In this document: piece after piece, positions 1-5,275 of the stretch
How the letters are laid out: each line of letters begins with the position of its first letter
Position numbering within the stretch: the first letter of the stretch is position 1
Assembly: GCA_031403955.1 (NCBI GenBank)
Contig: JANNGR010000563.1
Coordinates: 1-5,955, forward strand
Length of the DNA stretch: 5,955 nt
Origin: CAISIP01 sp031403955
GTDB lineage: Bacteria > Pseudomonadota > Gammaproteobacteria > Burkholderiales > Burkholderiaceae_C
Direction: 5' to 3'
Notes under the pieces: generated by a model
The model's input: only the letters and a program-made list of their open reading frames with translations
Told to the model about the DNA's origin: nothing
Databases searched by the model: none
Made by a program: the position numbers and the translations under genes

Positions 1-504
1 AACTTTGCCGGGCCGGTTTTTGCCGTGTCGCTGGTGATCGTGTTTTTTACATTTCTGCGCGACAACTGGCCACAGAAAGGCGACCTGAACTGGTTGCGCA
101 AGGGCGGTGGCATGATTTCTGGAGACGAGCCCCCTTCGCACCGCTTCAATGCGGGTGAGAAGCTGATTTTTTGGGGGGGCGTGTTCTTTCTGGGCCTGAT
201 TGTGGTGGGCTCGGGCCTGGTGCTGGACAAGCTGGTTCCCGGTCTTATTTATGAGCGTGGCACGATGCAGGTGGCACACATGGTGCATGCGGTGGCTGCC
301 GTCTTGATGATGGGCATGTTCCTGGGCCACATCTACATCGGTACCATCGGCATGCATGGTGCGTACAGAGCCATGAAGACCGGCAGCGTGGACGAAACGT
401 GGGCCAGGGAACACCACCAGTACTGGTATGACGACATCAAAGCTGGCAAGATCGCGGCCCAACGCAGTGGGCCGGCGCCGCAGGTGCAGACGGTGCGGGT
501 TTAG
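1..504 (+). CDS. fdoI: Formate dehydrogenase gamma subunit (cytochrome b556), 3' part
   Basis: This is the membrane cytochrome b subunit of respiratory formate dehydrogenase. It anchors the complex and carries electrons from the iron-sulfur beta subunit through two b hemes to quinone. The reading frame is open from base 1 (NFAGPVFA precedes the GTG at 25), so the gene starts outside the window and the GTG is not the real start. Visible features are a membrane segment running in from the window edge, the SHRFNAGEK loop (bases 136-162), a long hydrophobic segment after it, and a last segment with HAVAA and LGHIYIG. The histidines at 286-288 and 328-330 correspond to the family's heme-ligand/quinone-site histidines in the last helix. 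The C-terminal WAREHH..WYDDI tail is typical. About 167 residues are seen. The isozyme name (fdoI or fdnI) cannot be settled here. Confidence 0.93.
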   Translation, partial: NFAGPVFAVSLVIVFFTFLRDNWPQKGDLNWLRKGGGMISGDEPPSHRFNAGEKLIFWGGVFFLGLIVVGSGLVLDKLVPGLIYERGTMQVAHMVHAVAAVLMMGMFLGHIYIGTIGMHGAYRAMKTGSVDETWAREHHQYWYDDIKAGKIAAQRSGPAPQVQTVRV

Positions 505-505
505 C

Positions 506-511
506 AAAGGA
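506..511 (+). promoter_or_regulatory. Ribosome binding site of the small secreted protein gene
   Basis: AAAGGA lies 7 bases before the ATG at 519, directly after the stop codon of the cytochrome b gene. It supports that start and translation of the small gene from the formate dehydrogenase transcript. Confidence 0.7.
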
Positions 512-518
512 CGCAGGC

Positions 519-908
519 ATGAAGCGAATTTTTATTCCGTTTGTGTTGATGCTGGCCTCTGGGGTCGCGTCGGCCAAGCTTCCCGCTTTGGGGGATGAGG
601 CCAAGGCTAAAGCGGCTGAAGCGGTTGCCAAAGCGGCATGGAGCGGCACGGTCGATGGCTACCAGTTGTGCAAGTGGCAGGACAAGGTAGCTGCCAGCTA
701 CTACAAGGTAGCTGTTGCGGCAGGCAAGCCAACCAAGCCCGCCGTTGCCACGCCTACCTGCGTTGAGCCGGGCGCTTTTTCCTACACGCCGATCGAAGCG
801 CCCAAGTCCCTTGAGTCATCCGGCGCGCATTCGCCAGCGGCCACCGCTACCAGCCCACCCGGCGGCAAGCAACCCGATGCCGTAGTCAACCCGGCAAAGA
901 AACCCTGA
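519..908 (+). CDS. Small secreted two-cysteine protein in the formate dehydrogenase operon
   Basis: A 129-residue protein of unknown function. The first 19 residues, MKRIFIPFVLMLASGVASA, form a clear Sec signal peptide with cleavage after ASA, so the mature protein of about 110 residues should be periplasmic. Residues 27-40 are rich in Ala and Lys (a likely helix), followed by YQLCKWQDKVA with Cys51, and TPTCVEPGAF with Cys81. These two Cys are the only ones and could form a disulfide. The tail from about 95 is low-complexity (Pro, Ala, Ser, Lys) and probably disordered. It starts 14 bases after the gamma-subunit stop with a good ribosome binding site, so it is probably co-transcribed. I recall similar unnamed small proteins beside formate dehydrogenase genes in Burkholderiales. 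The cell side and the neighbours suggest a role in complex assembly or stability, but this is inference. Confidence 0.8.
   Translation: MKRIFIPFVLMLASGVASAKLPALGDEAKAKAAEAVAKAAWSGTVDGYQLCKWQDKVAASYYKVAVAAGKPTKPAVATPTCVEPGAFSYTPIEAPKSLESSGAHSPAATATSPPGGKQPDAVVNPAKKP
682..714 (+). repeat. 12-bp direct repeat with internal inverted repeat
   Basis: ACAAGGTAGCTG occurs at 682-693 and again at 703-714, a 21-base (seven-codon) period that repeats the residues Lys-Val-Ala in the protein. Between them, GTAGCT (687-692) and AGCTAC (696-701) form a perfect inverted repeat around three bases. It lies inside the small secreted protein gene and may simply be a local duplication. Confidence 0.55.
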
Positions 909-959
909 GGCCGTGGGTCTGACGAAATCTTCGCAACCTCTGCGACGCCATTGCCTGCA

Positions 960-991
960 CAAGACCGGCCAGGCGGGTGCTTGCCGTTTTT
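960..991 (+). terminator. Possible imperfect intrinsic terminator or attenuator before fdhD
   Basis: CAAGACC (960-966) can pair with GGTGCTTG (976-983) with G979 bulged, and G968 with C974 across a G/G mismatch, leaving a loop of about five bases. Three bases later comes a run of five T (987-991). The stem is imperfect and the T-run short, so it may be a weak terminator or an attenuator. It ends only 16 bases before the fdhD start, so partial read-through into fdhD is plausible. Confidence 0.35.
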
Positions 992-1007
992 GATGTAGTC
1001 TTCAAGC

Positions 1008-1865
1008 ATGCCGGGTTTCTCCCTACCCACCCTGACGCTAGCTCAGGCGCATTTGACCTGCGAGATCGACGCCGTCAATGAATACGGCTTGAGGACCACG
1101 GTTGCTATTCCGGCCGAACGCGCGCTCACGGTGTATGTCGACAAACGCGAGTTGGTCACGTTGATGACGCTGGGTGCGCGCCCGGAATTGCTGGTGCTCG
1201 GCTACCTGCGCAACCAACGGCTGGTCAAGTCGGTGTACGACATTGAATCCATCACGGTGGATTGGGCCGTCGGCGCTGCTGCCGTCAGGACGCGCCACGG
1301 CATCAGCGACATCGAGGCCAAGACGTCCAAGCGCGTCGTCACCACGGGTTGCGGCCAGGGCAGCGTATTTGGTGACTTGATGGGCGATATTGACAGCGTT
1401 ATTTTGCCGCAGGCCAACCTGAGCCAGCAACAGCTTTACGGCATCGTCAATACCATCCGCTTGGCCGACAGTACCTACAAGGCGGCCGGGTCGGTACATG
1501 CCTGCGCGCTGTTTCGCGGTGAAGAATTATTGATCCTGGTCGAGGATGTTGGACGCCACAACGCGATCGATACCATCGCGGGCTGGATGTGGATGCAGAA
1601 CCCGGAATTGATGTCGGGCGCTGACAAGGTGTTCTACACCACCGGACGTTTGACCAGTGAAATGGTGATCAAGTCCGCGCAAATGGGTGTACCGATCATC
1701 GTCTCGCGCAGCGGCATCACGCAAATGGGCCATGGGGTAGCGCAGCGCCTGGGCCTGTGTGCCATTGGCCGCGCCACCAACCGGCATTTTCTCTGCTACT
1801 GCGGCGCCGACCGGCTGCTGCTGCAGCCCGAGCTTGCCGGCGCCAGGCTGCGTGCCGTGGCCTGA
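1008..1865 (+). CDS. fdhD: Formate dehydrogenase accessory sulfurtransferase FdhD
   Basis: FdhD takes sulfur from the cysteine desulfurase IscS and passes it to the molybdenum-bis-MGD cofactor of formate dehydrogenase, which needs the sulfido ligand for activity. At 285 residues it has the usual family length. Family motifs are ERALTVYVDKRELVTLM (38-54), the catalytic loop TTGCGQGS (112-119) with Cys115, HACALF (164-169), EDVGRHNAID (179-188), FYTTGRLTSEM (209-219), and the C-terminal CAIGRA. The E. coli protein has a CxxC pair in the loop; here only the first Cys remains, with Gly at the second position. The ATG at 1008 is chosen because an in-frame TAG lies at 996-998 and the N-terminus fits the family. 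No Shine-Dalgarno sequence is visible before it. It lies 99 bases downstream of the small secreted protein gene and in the same direction, matching its role for the upstream formate dehydrogenase. Confidence 0.95.
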   Translation: MPGFSLPTLTLAQAHLTCEIDAVNEYGLRTTVAIPAERALTVYVDKRELVTLMTLGARPELLVLGYLRNQRLVKSVYDIESITVDWAVGAAAVRTRHGISDIEAKTSKRVVTTGCGQGSVFGDLMGDIDSVILPQANLSQQQLYGIVNTIRLADSTYKAAGSVHACALFRGEELLILVEDVGRHNAIDTIAGWMWMQNPELMSGADKVFYTTGRLTSEMVIKSAQMGVPIIVSRSGITQMGHGVAQRLGLCAIGRATNRHFLCYCGADRLLLQPELAGARLRAVA

Positions 1866-1874
1866 TGCCTCTGC

Positions 1875-1886
1875 GCCGGATCCGGC
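1875..1886. repeat. 12-bp perfect palindrome GCCGGATCCGGC after fdhD
   Basis: GCCGGATCCGGC is its own reverse complement and begins 10 bases after the fdhD stop. As RNA it would form only a tight small-loop stem and no T-run follows, so a terminator role is doubtful. It may help stabilise the 3' end or be chance in GC-rich DNA. Confidence 0.4.
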
Positions 1887-1906
1887 ACAAGTCAGCGCGA
1901 AGCTTG

Positions 1907-1936
1907 GGTCTAAGCCAGATGCGCTAAGTTTAGACC
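1907..1936. repeat. Inverted repeat GGTCTAA/TTAGACC between fdhD and the relic operon
   Basis: GGTCTAA (1907-1913) is the exact reverse complement of TTAGACC (1930-1936). The stem extends inward to nine pairs with one G-T pair and leaves a loop of about 12 bases. It sits between the convergent fdhD and the relic operon, where a two-way terminator would be expected, but neither side has a clear T-run. A competing smaller stem, GCTT/AAGC (1902-1915), overlaps it. Confidence 0.4.
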
Positions 1937-1984
1937 ATGCACCATCGTTTTCGCTGCGATTGAAGTAATTCAACCGAGACCGTG

Positions 1985-2137
1985 TCAGTCGATCGACACC
2001 GGCACCCGCTTGAGCACCTCGGCATAACGCGCGCGGTCACCATGCATCCGATCGACGACCTGCTGCACCGGGCCGGGACTGGGCAAGAAGCCGAAAGTGG
2101 CGAGCTTTTCCTTGATGTCATGCCGGCTTGCCTGCAT
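1985..2137 (-). pseudogene. 3' remnant of a Bug/TctC solute-binding protein gene
   Basis: This 50-codon open stretch reads MQASRHDIKEKLATFGF, continues with LPSPGPVQQVV, and ends ERYAxVLKRV-like: DRARYAEVLKRVPVSID, stop at 1985-1987. It matches the C-terminus of Bug/TctC periplasmic receptors of tripartite tricarboxylate transporters, which usually end with xVxxRLAxxGxxP, then a variable segment, then a (R/K)(W/Y)xxVxK helix. Those proteins are about 320 residues with a signal peptide; only the last ~45 residues survive. The Met at 2135-2137 is not a true start: an in-frame TGA lies five codons upstream, and the preceding bases belong to a different gene fragment in another frame. Family homology probably begins near 2117-2128. 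Bug genes commonly sit in aromatic or organic acid degradation operons, which fits the neighbours. Confidence 0.6.
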
Positions 2138-2162
2138 CGTTCTTGAATGCAATCAGTCTCAT
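2118..2162 (-). pseudogene. 5' remnant of a fumarylacetoacetate hydrolase family gene
   Basis: ATG at 2160-2162 opens a 14-codon frame, MRLIAFKNDAGKPA, ended by TGA at 2118-2120. The residues match the usual N-terminus of fumarylacetoacetate hydrolase family proteins (M(R/K)L(V/I)xFxxxxGxPxxG), which act late in aromatic degradation and are normally about 280 residues or more. It starts 34 bases after the stop of the VOC remnant, a normal operon spacing. The frame runs directly into DNA that reads as a Bug/TctC C-terminus in another frame, so nearly the whole gene and the 5' part of the next have been lost. The match is short and rests on pattern and context, so it is tentative. Confidence 0.45.
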
Positions 2163-2196
2163 GGTGTCAGTCTTTCGTGTAGGGATGTCGGTAAGT

Positions 2197-2533
2197 TCAG
2201 GAGGCGCTATGTTCGTAGTTGGTTATGAAGTCTTCGGTTACCGGCGGCCCCCACACATACAGTGAATCGGCCGGTGGGTGATCGTCGGCCAGCCAGTCAA
2301 GATCGGCCGGTACGAAGTCAATGTCGCAGGAGTACTCGCAAAGGCTGCCCCAGGGGTTCTGCACATAGTTGAAGTAGTTGGAGCACAGCACAACATGGCG
2401 GCCCACGCCCCAGCCCTTGCCCCAGCCGGCGTCGCGCATTCGTTCCGCGCCGGCACCAACCTCATCGATACTGTCCACGTCCCAACTGCTGTGGTGCAGG
2501 CCCGCCGCGCTTCAACAGGGATAAATGAACTGC
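2197..2533 (-). pseudogene. C-terminal remnant of a VOC family (extradiol dioxygenase/glyoxalase-like) protein
   Basis: From about 2502 to the stop at 2197-2199 the frame reads GLHHSSWDVDSIDEVG, then GWGVGRHVV, SNYFNYVQNPWGSLCEYSC, and ends VWGPPVTEDFITNYE. This is the second half of a two-domain VOC protein. GLHHSSWDV gives a metal-binding His, GRH the active-site region, and the Glu of SLCEYS the position of the metal-ligand Glu seen in type I extradiol dioxygenases. An in-frame TGA at 2512-2514 blocks the frame upstream. HLSLLKRGGP in the neighbouring frame (about 2500-2533) may be the preceding VOC residues, which would add a frameshift near 2505. About 105-115 of roughly 300 residues remain. 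There is no plausible start codon; the GTG at 2476-2478 lies inside the domain. The substrate is unknown; ring cleavage after hydroxylation would fit the neighbours. Confidence 0.65.
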
Positions 2534-3380
2534 AAGGCCAGCGACTTGCTCGAACAATTCCACCGATGCGTGCGGCCAGGCGTTACCCTGCCAATCGACG
2601 TGCTGGTCGGGCCGGATTAGGGTGAAGCGGGTCGGGTACAACTCCGCTATGCCCGCTTCGTGCGGTTGCAAGACCTTGAGCGGCACTCCGGCGCTGCGTG
2701 CCTGGATGCGCGCCTGGTCCAAAGCCGCCGATGGTGCGTCCTTGCCCGCCAGCAACGTGAACCCGGCGCCGGAATGGTCGAACAGTGAGCCGCCATCGTG
2801 CATCCCAGCGTCGGGGGCAAGGGCACGCGGGCGCGATGTCGGAACATAGTTGAAGAAGTCACGGCCGGGTGCGTGGCTGTCATCCGGAACCACCACCGGC
2901 GAATCGTCGTAGCGATAACCGAGCACGACGCCGAGGGTGCAAACGATTCCAGCTCGCGGTTGAAGCGCAGCTCGACGCCCGGCAGCGACTGCGCATGCGC
3001 GCGCATCACCTCTTTGACGGTGTACTGCGGAACCCACTGCGAATGTTCCGAATACAGCGGGTTACGGCCAGGCGCGCAATAGAAGGCATTTTCGAAACGG
3101 GTCAACTCAGGGCCCGAGAGCCGGGTGCAGAACACCACATTCGACGGGTAGTCCAGCCCCAGGTGGAAGCGGCGCGAAGTTTGTCCGCGATGCCCCAGCG
3201 CCGGAAGTGCTCGCGCGTGCGCACATTGGTCGTCTTGGCGCGTGGTGCGTAGCCGACGCGGTCATTACGTTCTATCAGCAGACACGGAATCGACCGGTGC
3301 CCGAGTTCAATCGCCAGTGCCAGGCCGACTGGCCCAGCGCCCACTATCAGTACCCGCGTACTCAATATAGATTCACCCAC
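2534..3380 (-). pseudogene. FAD-dependent aromatic monooxygenase pseudogene (frameshift and internal deletion)
   Basis: A relic of a PheA/MhpA-type flavoprotein hydroxylase of aromatic compounds. The 5' end is well preserved: GTG at 3378-3380, the FAD-binding VLIVGAGPVGLALAIELG (dinucleotide motif GAGPVG, residues 14-19), then RAKTTNVRTREHFRRWG. Near 3163 the frame shifts (distance fits one lost base) and continues as LGLDYPSNVVFCTRL, NAFYCAPGRNPLYSEHSQW, VELRFNRELESF. Near 2935-2943 it shifts again and jumps to LGYRYDDSPVVVPDDS, GAGFTLL, and TLIRPDQHVDWQGNAW, the family's C-terminal part. The middle, including the second FAD motif GADG, is absent, so several hundred bases were probably deleted. 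Total length is about 850 bases against roughly 1600 in intact relatives. The 3' end merges with the VOC remnant near 2534. It cannot encode an active enzyme. Confidence 0.85.
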
Positions 3381-3634
3381 TTGCGTATCTCCTTATGGTT
3401 CGCCCGGCTGTGATTCGTCGAGGCATTCAATCGATTAGGTATCGTACGGTTGCGGTGGCGATCCGGGAAGATGACAATACTCCGATGGCTATGTCCAAAT
3501 TCGATCACCCCTATGCAGCGGCGTCTCAACGCCCATCGTCGCCCTGTGAGAATCCGATGAAGTTCAGATGCGACGCGCGGTTCTGCACATGGATACGCTG
3601 AGTCAGTAACACGGCAACCGCGCCGCGCAACCTG
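3381..3634. other. Non-coding gap between the divergent relic operon and plsY
   Basis: This 254-base stretch should hold the former promoter of the relic operon (minus strand) and possibly that of plsY (plus strand). I see no convincing -35/-10 pair. A short interrupted palindrome CGAT-TAGGT-ATCG (3432-3444) is the only small candidate operator. A minus-strand open stretch from 3635 into this gap, with QNRASHLNFIGFSQ ending at a stop, reads like protein but matches no family I recognise and has no start. Confidence 0.4.
3389..3394 (-). promoter_or_regulatory. Preserved ribosome binding site of the monooxygenase relic
   Basis: On the minus strand AAGGAG lies 8 bases before the GTG at 3380. 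This near-consensus site confirms the original start and shows that the 5' control region has not yet decayed. Confidence 0.7.
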
Positions 3635-4273
3635 ATGGAGCCATTCAAAGACATTTTCCCGCTGCTGGCGGCCATGGCGGCCTATCTGCTCGGCTCACTT
3701 TCGTTTGCGGTGATAGTGAGCCGCTTGATGGGGCTGCACGACCCACGCTCCTATGGCAGCAAGAACCCCGGCGCAACCAATGTGCTGCGCTCGGGAAACA
3801 AGACGGCGGCGGTGGTAACGCTGCTACTTGACGGCGCGAAGGGCTGGTTGCCGGTGATGCTCGTCAAGTGGTACGGTCAGCGCTACGGACTGGCGGATGG
3901 CACGCAGGCGATGGTTGGTCTGGCCGCGTTCGCCGGGCATTTGTTCCCGGTATTTTTCCGTTTCCAGGGCGGCAAGGGCGTGGCAACCGCCATCGGGGTG
4001 TTGCTCGGCATCGACTGGATTCTGGGTTTGGCCAGCGCGGCAAGCTGGCTGATCGTGGCGTATTTTTTCCGTTATTCGTCGCTCGCCTCGCTGGTGACCG
4101 CTGTCTTCGCGCCGGTGTATTACATATTTGGCGACGGCGTGGCCTGGTACCTTGAAAAAAGCATTCTGCTGGCGGTTGCCGTGATGGCGCTGCTGCTGGT
4201 CTGGCGCCACGCGCAGAACATCAGCCGCCTGGTCAAAGGCACCGAGTCCAAACTGGGCTCGAAGAAGCGCTGA
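3635..4273 (+). CDS. plsY: Glycerol-3-phosphate acyltransferase PlsY
   Basis: PlsY transfers the acyl group from acyl-phosphate (made by PlsX) to the sn-1 position of glycerol-3-phosphate, giving lysophosphatidic acid, the first step of phospholipid synthesis. It is an inner-membrane protein of 212 residues, as usual. Signature motifs are present: motif 1 around SRLMGLHDPRSYGSKNPGAT with NVLR (29-52), the glycine-rich QGGKGVATAIG (111-121), and motif 3 FFRYSSLASLV (144-154), followed by RHAQNISRL (191-199) before a basic tail. Hydrophobic stretches near 8-28, 55-66, 92-108, 115-143, 150-166 and 176-190 fit the multi-pass fold. The ATG at 3635 gives the normal N-terminal length; no Shine-Dalgarno sequence is seen, and Met14 is a less likely alternative. 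It is monocistronic here and converges with the HD-type gene 24 bases downstream. Confidence 0.96.
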   Translation: MEPFKDIFPLLAAMAAYLLGSLSFAVIVSRLMGLHDPRSYGSKNPGATNVLRSGNKTAAVVTLLLDGAKGWLPVMLVKWYGQRYGLADGTQAMVGLAAFAGHLFPVFFRFQGGKGVATAIGVLLGIDWILGLASAASWLIVAYFFRYSSLASLVTAVFAPVYYIFGDGVAWYLEKSILLAVAVMALLLVWRHAQNISRLVKGTESKLGSKKR

Positions 4274-4297
4274 CAACGGCGCGTATTAGCCGCGTTA

Positions 4298-5275
4298 TCA
4301 GGGTCGTTGCGCCGCGTAGGCGCCGAGTTGAAGAATCAGGTGGTGGTTGAGTTGCACCCGCACCGCGGACGCTGAAAGCGACGCATGTATCTGCGGTTTT
4401 CCCTGGGCGGTCCGGTGCAGGCGTGGCTGCCCGGCCAACTGCCCGGTTTCGCTCAGCACAATAGCTACATGCGGGTGGTTGGGCTTGCTGCTGCGGCGCA
4501 TGACCACGGCGATTTCGCCATTGTCAAGGCGTACATAGGTGCCGGGCGGACACAGTCCGACGGTGCGTACCAGGGCCTGCCCTACTTCGTCCGATGGGTC
4601 GCCCGAGTCGTCGATGATGGACTGCACCGAATCGGTTGCGCTGCGTCCGGCGCGCGACTTGCGTGGACTGATCATGGCAGCGTAACGATCCACTACCCGT
4701 ACGATGCGGGCCAGCCGCACGGCGTCGCTCACCGGGCGCAATTCATCCGGGCCGGTGTTTTCGTCGTGGTGGCTGGTAACCACGTCGAGCCAGAGGGCAT
4801 CCGTTACCCCGATGTTGGCCAACACCATGCCGCCTTTGACCGGGTGGGCTCGAATGGCATCCTGTTCGGTCTGAGTCGGTTTGTCGAGTTGGTCCGCCAG
4901 TTGGTCCTGCAATGCGGTCATGGCGATGTTCATGGTCAGCGCCGCGTGAACCAGACTGTCGCGTTCCTTTTGCGCCAGACCGATTTCGACCGCGATCAAA
5001 TGGCACAGGACCGCACACACCAAGGCGTGTGACGCGCTGTATCCAACCGGTGAGTTGGTAGCGAGCTGGAACAGCAGGTACAGGCCGACATCGGTATCCC
5101 GTTGCAGCAGGTTCTGCATCCAGCGGTCGTATTGCCAGACCCGCTGCTCGAATTCCTGAATGCTGTCCGGGCTGCCAAGGATCATGCCTAGACCGGCCTC
5201 AAGGTCGGACCACAGGCTCAGCAAGTCCTCATATTCACTTTCGTTCTGGACGTTCACTTCAGAAACGCTTTTCAA
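4298..5275 (-). CDS. Degenerate HD-GYP-type (HDOD/HD family) protein, probably not a phosphodiesterase
   Basis: A 325-residue cytoplasmic protein with an HD-GYP-like helical domain (about 75-220). Retained positions are His83 (SASHALV), His144 in HPVKGG, His169-His170 and Asp196 (VRVVDRYAAM). The defining His-Asp pair, expected in AALxHDIGK, reads AALTMNIAM (111-119), so both metal ligands are replaced by Met115 and Asn116. The GYP motif, normally HHExxDGxGYP, is HHDENTGPDEL. Cyclic-di-GMP hydrolysis is therefore unlikely; binding or a regulatory role is possible. Residues 240-260, GLCPPGTYVRLDNGEIAVV, match the C-terminal beta segment of HD-GYP proteins, followed by a basic tail. The listed start is TTG at 5275, overlapping the protease gene by 17 bases. 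GTG at 5257, just after the protease stop, is equally possible; neither has a good ribosome binding site. Probably co-transcribed with the protease. Confidence 0.8.
   Translation of the reverse strand: MKSVSEVNVQNESEYEDLLSLWSDLEAGLGMILGSPDSIQEFEQRVWQYDRWMQNLLQRDTDVGLYLLFQLATNSPVGYSASHALVCAVLCHLIAVEIGLAQKERDSLVHAALTMNIAMTALQDQLADQLDKPTQTEQDAIRAHPVKGGMVLANIGVTDALWLDVVTSHHDENTGPDELRPVSDAVRLARIVRVVDRYAAMISPRKSRAGRSATDSVQSIIDDSGDPSDEVGQALVRTVGLCPPGTYVRLDNGEIAVVMRRSSKPNHPHVAIVLSETGQLAGQPRLHRTAQGKPQIHASLSASAVRVQLNHHLILQLGAYAAQRP

Noticed and set aside
2278..3252. Several plus-strand open frames over the relic operon
   Set aside because: All family matches lie on the minus strand; these are complementary frames left by GC-rich coding sequence.
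3470..3498. Possible minus-strand promoter TTGGAC with a TGTCAT or TATTGT box
   Set aside because: Matches to consensus are weak, and the better -10 box is only 13 bases away from the -35 box.
3395..3601. Plus-strand 68-codon open frame in the gap before plsY
   Set aside because: No ribosome binding site, no recognisable domain, and composition unlike the neighbouring proteins.
4274..4297. Possible two-way terminator between plsY and the HD-type gene
   Set aside because: AACGGC and GCCGCGTT pair only imperfectly and no T-run follows on either strand.
4385..5032. Long plus-strand open frame of 215 codons opposite the HD-type gene
   Set aside because: It is antisense to a gene with recognisable domain residues and matches no family I know; it is a GC-rich shadow frame.
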